In this document: piece after piece, positions 7,154-8,943 of the stretch | Position numbering within the stretch: position 1 is the first letter of the stretch | Layout of the letters: every line of letters starts with the position of its first letter | NCBI GenBank assembly: GCA_023446675.1 | Contig: JAEXPO010000249.1 | Span: 1 to 8,943, forward strand | Length of the DNA: 8,943 bases | Source of the DNA: Bacillota bacterium | Lineage (GTDB): Bacteria > Bacillota > Clostridia > DSM-8532 | Direction: 5' to 3' | The notes under the pieces: model-generated | Seen by the model: the letters and a program-made list of their open reading frames with translations, nothing else | The model's database searches: none | Told to the model about the DNA's origin: nothing | Translations under genes and position numbers: made by a program

Positions 7154-7182
7154 ATTTTACAATTTCAAGTCATTGATTGCAA
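7154..7182 (-). promoter_or_regulatory. Candidate sigma-A promoter for the cyclase/V-ATPase unit
   Basis: On the minus strand, TTGCAA (7177-7182) and TAAAAT (7154-7159) are separated by exactly 17 bp, matching 4/6 and 5/6 of the consensus. Transcription would start near 7147, giving a leader of about 60 nt before the ATG at 7087. The inverted repeat CATTG-N4-CAATG (7171-7184) overlaps the -35 and could be an operator. The region is AT-rich, so a chance match is possible. Confidence 0.5.
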
Positions 7183-7255
7183 TGTATGAATCATTAAGCT
7201 TGCATTTCATGCCCATAACAAAAGCGTTTGCGGTTATAGGACTTTATTCCCAATA

Positions 7256-7284
7256 TTGACGGTGCATTCCCCCTAACCTATAAT
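7256..7284 (+). promoter_or_regulatory. Near-consensus sigma-A promoter of the two-component operon
   Basis: TTGACG (7256-7261) and TATAAT (7279-7284) are separated by exactly 17 bp, matching 5/6 and 6/6 of the consensus. The start of transcription is expected near 7291, giving a leader of about 50 nt to the ATG at 7340. This is the clearest promoter in the window. Confidence 0.85.
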
Positions 7285-7294
7285 ACGCATTATA
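7279..7294. repeat. Perfect palindrome over the -10 and start site of the two-component promoter
   Basis: TATAAT (7279-7284), spacer ACGC, then ATTATA (7289-7294): the 6-bp arms are exact reverse complements. The left arm is the -10 box and the right arm covers the predicted transcription start. A dimeric repressor bound here would block the promoter, but the AT-rich arms could arise by chance. Confidence 0.45.
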
Positions 7295-7327
7295 ACGATG
7301 AATTCTTTAAGATCCGATTTACGTTCA

Positions 7328-7333
7328 GAAAGG
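7328..7333 (+). promoter_or_regulatory. Ribosome binding site of the response regulator
   Basis: GAAAGG lies 6 nt before the ATG at 7340 and decides between this start and the upstream in-frame ATG at 7298. Confidence 0.7.
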
Positions 7334-7339
7334 CCTCCT

Positions 7340-8044
7340 ATGAATGAAAATATACTGTTAATCGAGGATGATAAATCCATCAGCATTATGGTTAAAGATT
7401 ATCTTATTAAGGAAGGCTTCGGCGTCTCGGCGGCTTATGACGGCTCAGAAGCTGTCTCAGCTTACTTTAGAAACTCCTTTCAGCTTGTCATACTGGATCT
7501 TATGATACCGAAAATGGATGGAATGGAAGTTATTCGACTCATAAGAGAAAAAAGCACCGTTCCCATACTCATTATGTCTGCCCGGGATGGCGACTCGGAT
7601 AAAGCCGTTGGCTTGGGGCTGGGTGCCGACGATTACATTACAAAGCCCTTTTCTCTGGTGGAGCTTACTGCCAGGATTAAAGCCCTCATTCGCAGATCCA
7701 CCCGCTACGCGATTCCGGAAAAAGCCCAGGATCAGGTCCCGCCAATTCGTTTCTGCAAGCTTGTCATTGATATGAATAATTTCATGGTTGCGAAAAACGG
7801 TGAGGACGTTAAGCTTACACTAAAGGAATTTGAAATATTAAAGCTCTTTCTCACCAATCCCAATCGGGTTTTTACGAAAGGACAGCTTTATAGCCTTGTA
7901 TGGAATGAGGATTATTTCGGAGACGAAAATGTCATTAATGTGCACATGAGGCGGCTCCGGCAAAAAATTGAGGATGATCCCTCAAAGCCTCATTATATCA
8001 AGACTCTTTGGGGTATCGGCTATAAGCTGGGTGAACCGGAATGA
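7340..8044 (+). CDS. OmpR/PhoB-family response regulator
   Basis: A two-component transcription factor of 234 residues, normal for the family. The receiver domain (1-115) has the acidic pair Asp10/Asp11, phosphoacceptor Asp53 in LVILDLMIPKMDG, the switch residue Ser80 and Lys102 in ITKPF. A linker (about 118-135) leads to a winged-helix DNA-binding domain (136-232) with LTLKEFEILKLF, the recognition-helix region VINVHMRRLRQKI and the closing wing IKTLWGIGYKL. The start at 7340 is chosen over the in-frame ATG at 7298 because GAAAGG (7328-7333) lies 6 nt before it, whereas 7298 has no site and falls next to the predicted transcript start. It overlaps the kinase gene by 4 nt (ATGA). Its target genes are unknown; the divergent cyclase/ATPase unit and its own promoter are natural candidates. 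Confidence 0.95.
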   Translation: MNENILLIEDDKSISIMVKDYLIKEGFGVSAAYDGSEAVSAYFRNSFQLVILDLMIPKMDGMEVIRLIREKSTVPILIMSARDGDSDKAVGLGLGADDYITKPFSLVELTARIKALIRRSTRYAIPEKAQDQVPPIRFCKLVIDMNNFMVAKNGEDVKLTLKEFEILKLFLTNPNRVFTKGQLYSLVWNEDYFGDENVINVHMRRLRQKIEDDPSKPHYIKTLWGIGYKLGEPE

Positions 8045-8943
8045 TATCTTTGCTAAGCATTATCATTATAGCCCTTCTTGCGGTTATTGCCTGGCAGCAC
8101 AAAAACAACTTCAAAAGAACCTGTGACCTGACCGCCGTTTCACAAAAACTCAAGTCCATTTTAGATGCCGGCACCCGTGAAAGGGTTTTACTTCTTACAC
8201 ATGACGCGGCCCTTATTTCACTGTTAAATCAAATTAACCGTCTTCTGGATTTAAATCAGAAAATACGTCTGGATTATACCCGATCCGTAATCTCTACAAA
8301 AAGACTCGTATCCAATATTTCCCACGATCTGAAAACACCTCTGACGGTGGTTATGGGTTATCTTGAGGCCTTAACCCTTGACGAGAACAGGAGTAACGGG
8401 GAGCGTGCAAAGCTTCTGGAAAATGTGCAAGGCAAGGCCAGAGAGCTTTTGGACCTTATCAATCGCTTTTTTGATTTAGTTAAGCTGGAATCGGGCGACC
8501 GGGAAATTCCCCTTACCCGGGTAAACCTCAACGAGGTATGCCGTAAAAGCCTGTTGCTTTTTTACGATGCCATAACAGCCAAAGGGCTTGAAGCAGATAT
8601 TAACATTCCTTCAGAAACGCTTTTTGTCAAAGGAAACGAGGATGCTCTTGAAAGAATACTGAATAACCTTCTTTCCAATGCCGTCAAATACGGCAGCGAA
8701 GGAGGCTATATTGGAATAGAGCTTGACTCTGATGAAAAGTTTGCTTACATTCATGTCCGGGATAAGGGAAAAGGTATTCAGGAGCAGGACCAACGCTTAA
8801 TTTTTGACAGGCTCTACACCCTGGAGGATTCCAGAAGCAAGCTGTACCAGGGAAGCGGCCTTGGACTTACTATTTCCAAAGCTCTTGCTGAAAAATGTGA
8901 CGGCGAAATTTATTTAACAAGTGTCCCTTACAAGGAAACCGTT
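8041..8943 (+). CDS. Sensor histidine kinase, partial (C-terminal end beyond window)
   Basis: The cognate kinase of the adjacent regulator; 301 residues are present and the frame is open at the right edge. A single hydrophobic helix (about 2-18) is followed at once by charged cytoplasmic sequence, so there is no extracellular sensing domain and no clear HAMP. A helical linker (25-85) leads to the dimerisation domain with His95 in SNISHDLKTPLTVVMGYLEAL. The ATPase domain shows the N box LNNLLSNAVKYG (Asn209, Asn213), G1 box DKGKGI (241-246), F box IFDRLY and G2 box GSGLGL (271-276). After CDGEIYLTS only the last strands are missing, perhaps 10-30 residues. The ATG at 8041 overlaps the regulator stop as ATGA, showing translational coupling. 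The signal is unknown; such small kinases often sense within the membrane or through a partner protein. Confidence 0.95.
   Translation, partial: MISLLSIIIIALLAVIAWQHKNNFKRTCDLTAVSQKLKSILDAGTRERVLLLTHDAALISLLNQINRLLDLNQKIRLDYTRSVISTKRLVSNISHDLKTPLTVVMGYLEALTLDENRSNGERAKLLENVQGKARELLDLINRFFDLVKLESGDREIPLTRVNLNEVCRKSLLLFYDAITAKGLEADINIPSETLFVKGNEDALERILNNLLSNAVKYGSEGGYIGIELDSDEKFAYIHVRDKGKGIQEQDQRLIFDRLYTLEDSRSKLYQGSGLGLTISKALAEKCDGEIYLTSVPYKETV

Larger units (their letters stand above)
7088..7339. other. Divergent intergenic control region
   Basis: This 252-bp gap between the cyclase and the response regulator is the longest gene-free stretch. It holds both candidate promoters, whose -35 boxes are about 73 bp apart, so a single regulator bound between them could affect both sides. 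Small symmetric elements are visible: CATTG-N4-CAATG (7171-7184), GCAT-N3-ATGC (7202-7212) and the palindrome at 7279-7294. No RNA gene, terminator or longer repeat was seen. Confidence 0.6.

Noticed and set aside
7298..7339. In-frame upstream ATG for the response regulator (14 extra residues)
   Set aside because: It has no Shine-Dalgarno and lies at the predicted transcript start. The added residues are not receiver-like, and the ATG at 7340 has GAAAGG at 6 nt and begins the usual MNENILLIEDD.
8611..8793. 60-codon minus-strand open frame inside the kinase
   Set aside because: It is antisense to the conserved N and G1 boxes, with no ribosome site or promoter of note.

Overview
The window suggests a Gram-positive anaerobe of the class Clostridia (Bacillota). 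The V-type ATPase gene order is that of the Enterococcus hirae ntp operon, the promoters and Shine-Dalgarno sites are strong sigma-A/AGGAGG types, base composition looks intermediate (about 45-50% GC by eye), and the two-component pair is a short Gram-positive type. The species cannot be told from the sequence.

Minus strand, 7087 down to 1: one tightly packed gene string. A membrane-bound diguanylate cyclase (GGDEF) is followed after 21 nt by ntpF, ntpI, ntpK, ntpE, ntpC, ntpG and the first 324 codons of ntpA, which runs off the left edge. In the alphabetic V-ATPase naming this is the G/H stalk protein, I (a), K (c ring), E, C (d), F and A. The order equals E. hirae ntpF-I-K-E-C-G-A, so B and D are expected just left of the window. 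The genes overlap or lie within 70 nt of each other and no rho-independent terminator is visible, so the cyclase probably heads the ATPase transcript. The K subunit carries every side chain known to hold Na+ in the E. hirae ring, so the enzyme is predicted to move sodium.

Plus strand, 7340 to the right edge: a divergent OmpR/PhoB-type response regulator and, with an ATGA overlap, a histidine kinase cut by the window end after 301 codons. A 252-bp intergenic region (7088-7339) separates the two units. It holds a near-consensus promoter for the regulator pair, with a perfect palindrome over its -10, and a fair promoter for the cyclase/ATPase unit.

Most of the window is ordinary. The part worth a second look is the arrangement: an 8-TM diguanylate cyclase without a product-inhibition site, co-directional with and directly upstream of an ion-pumping ATPase, and facing a two-component system. 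Two strong stem-loops, before ntpC and before ntpG, may help set subunit dosage. No rRNA, tRNA, CRISPR, insertion sequence or recombination site was seen, and no gene-free stretch exceeds 300 bases.
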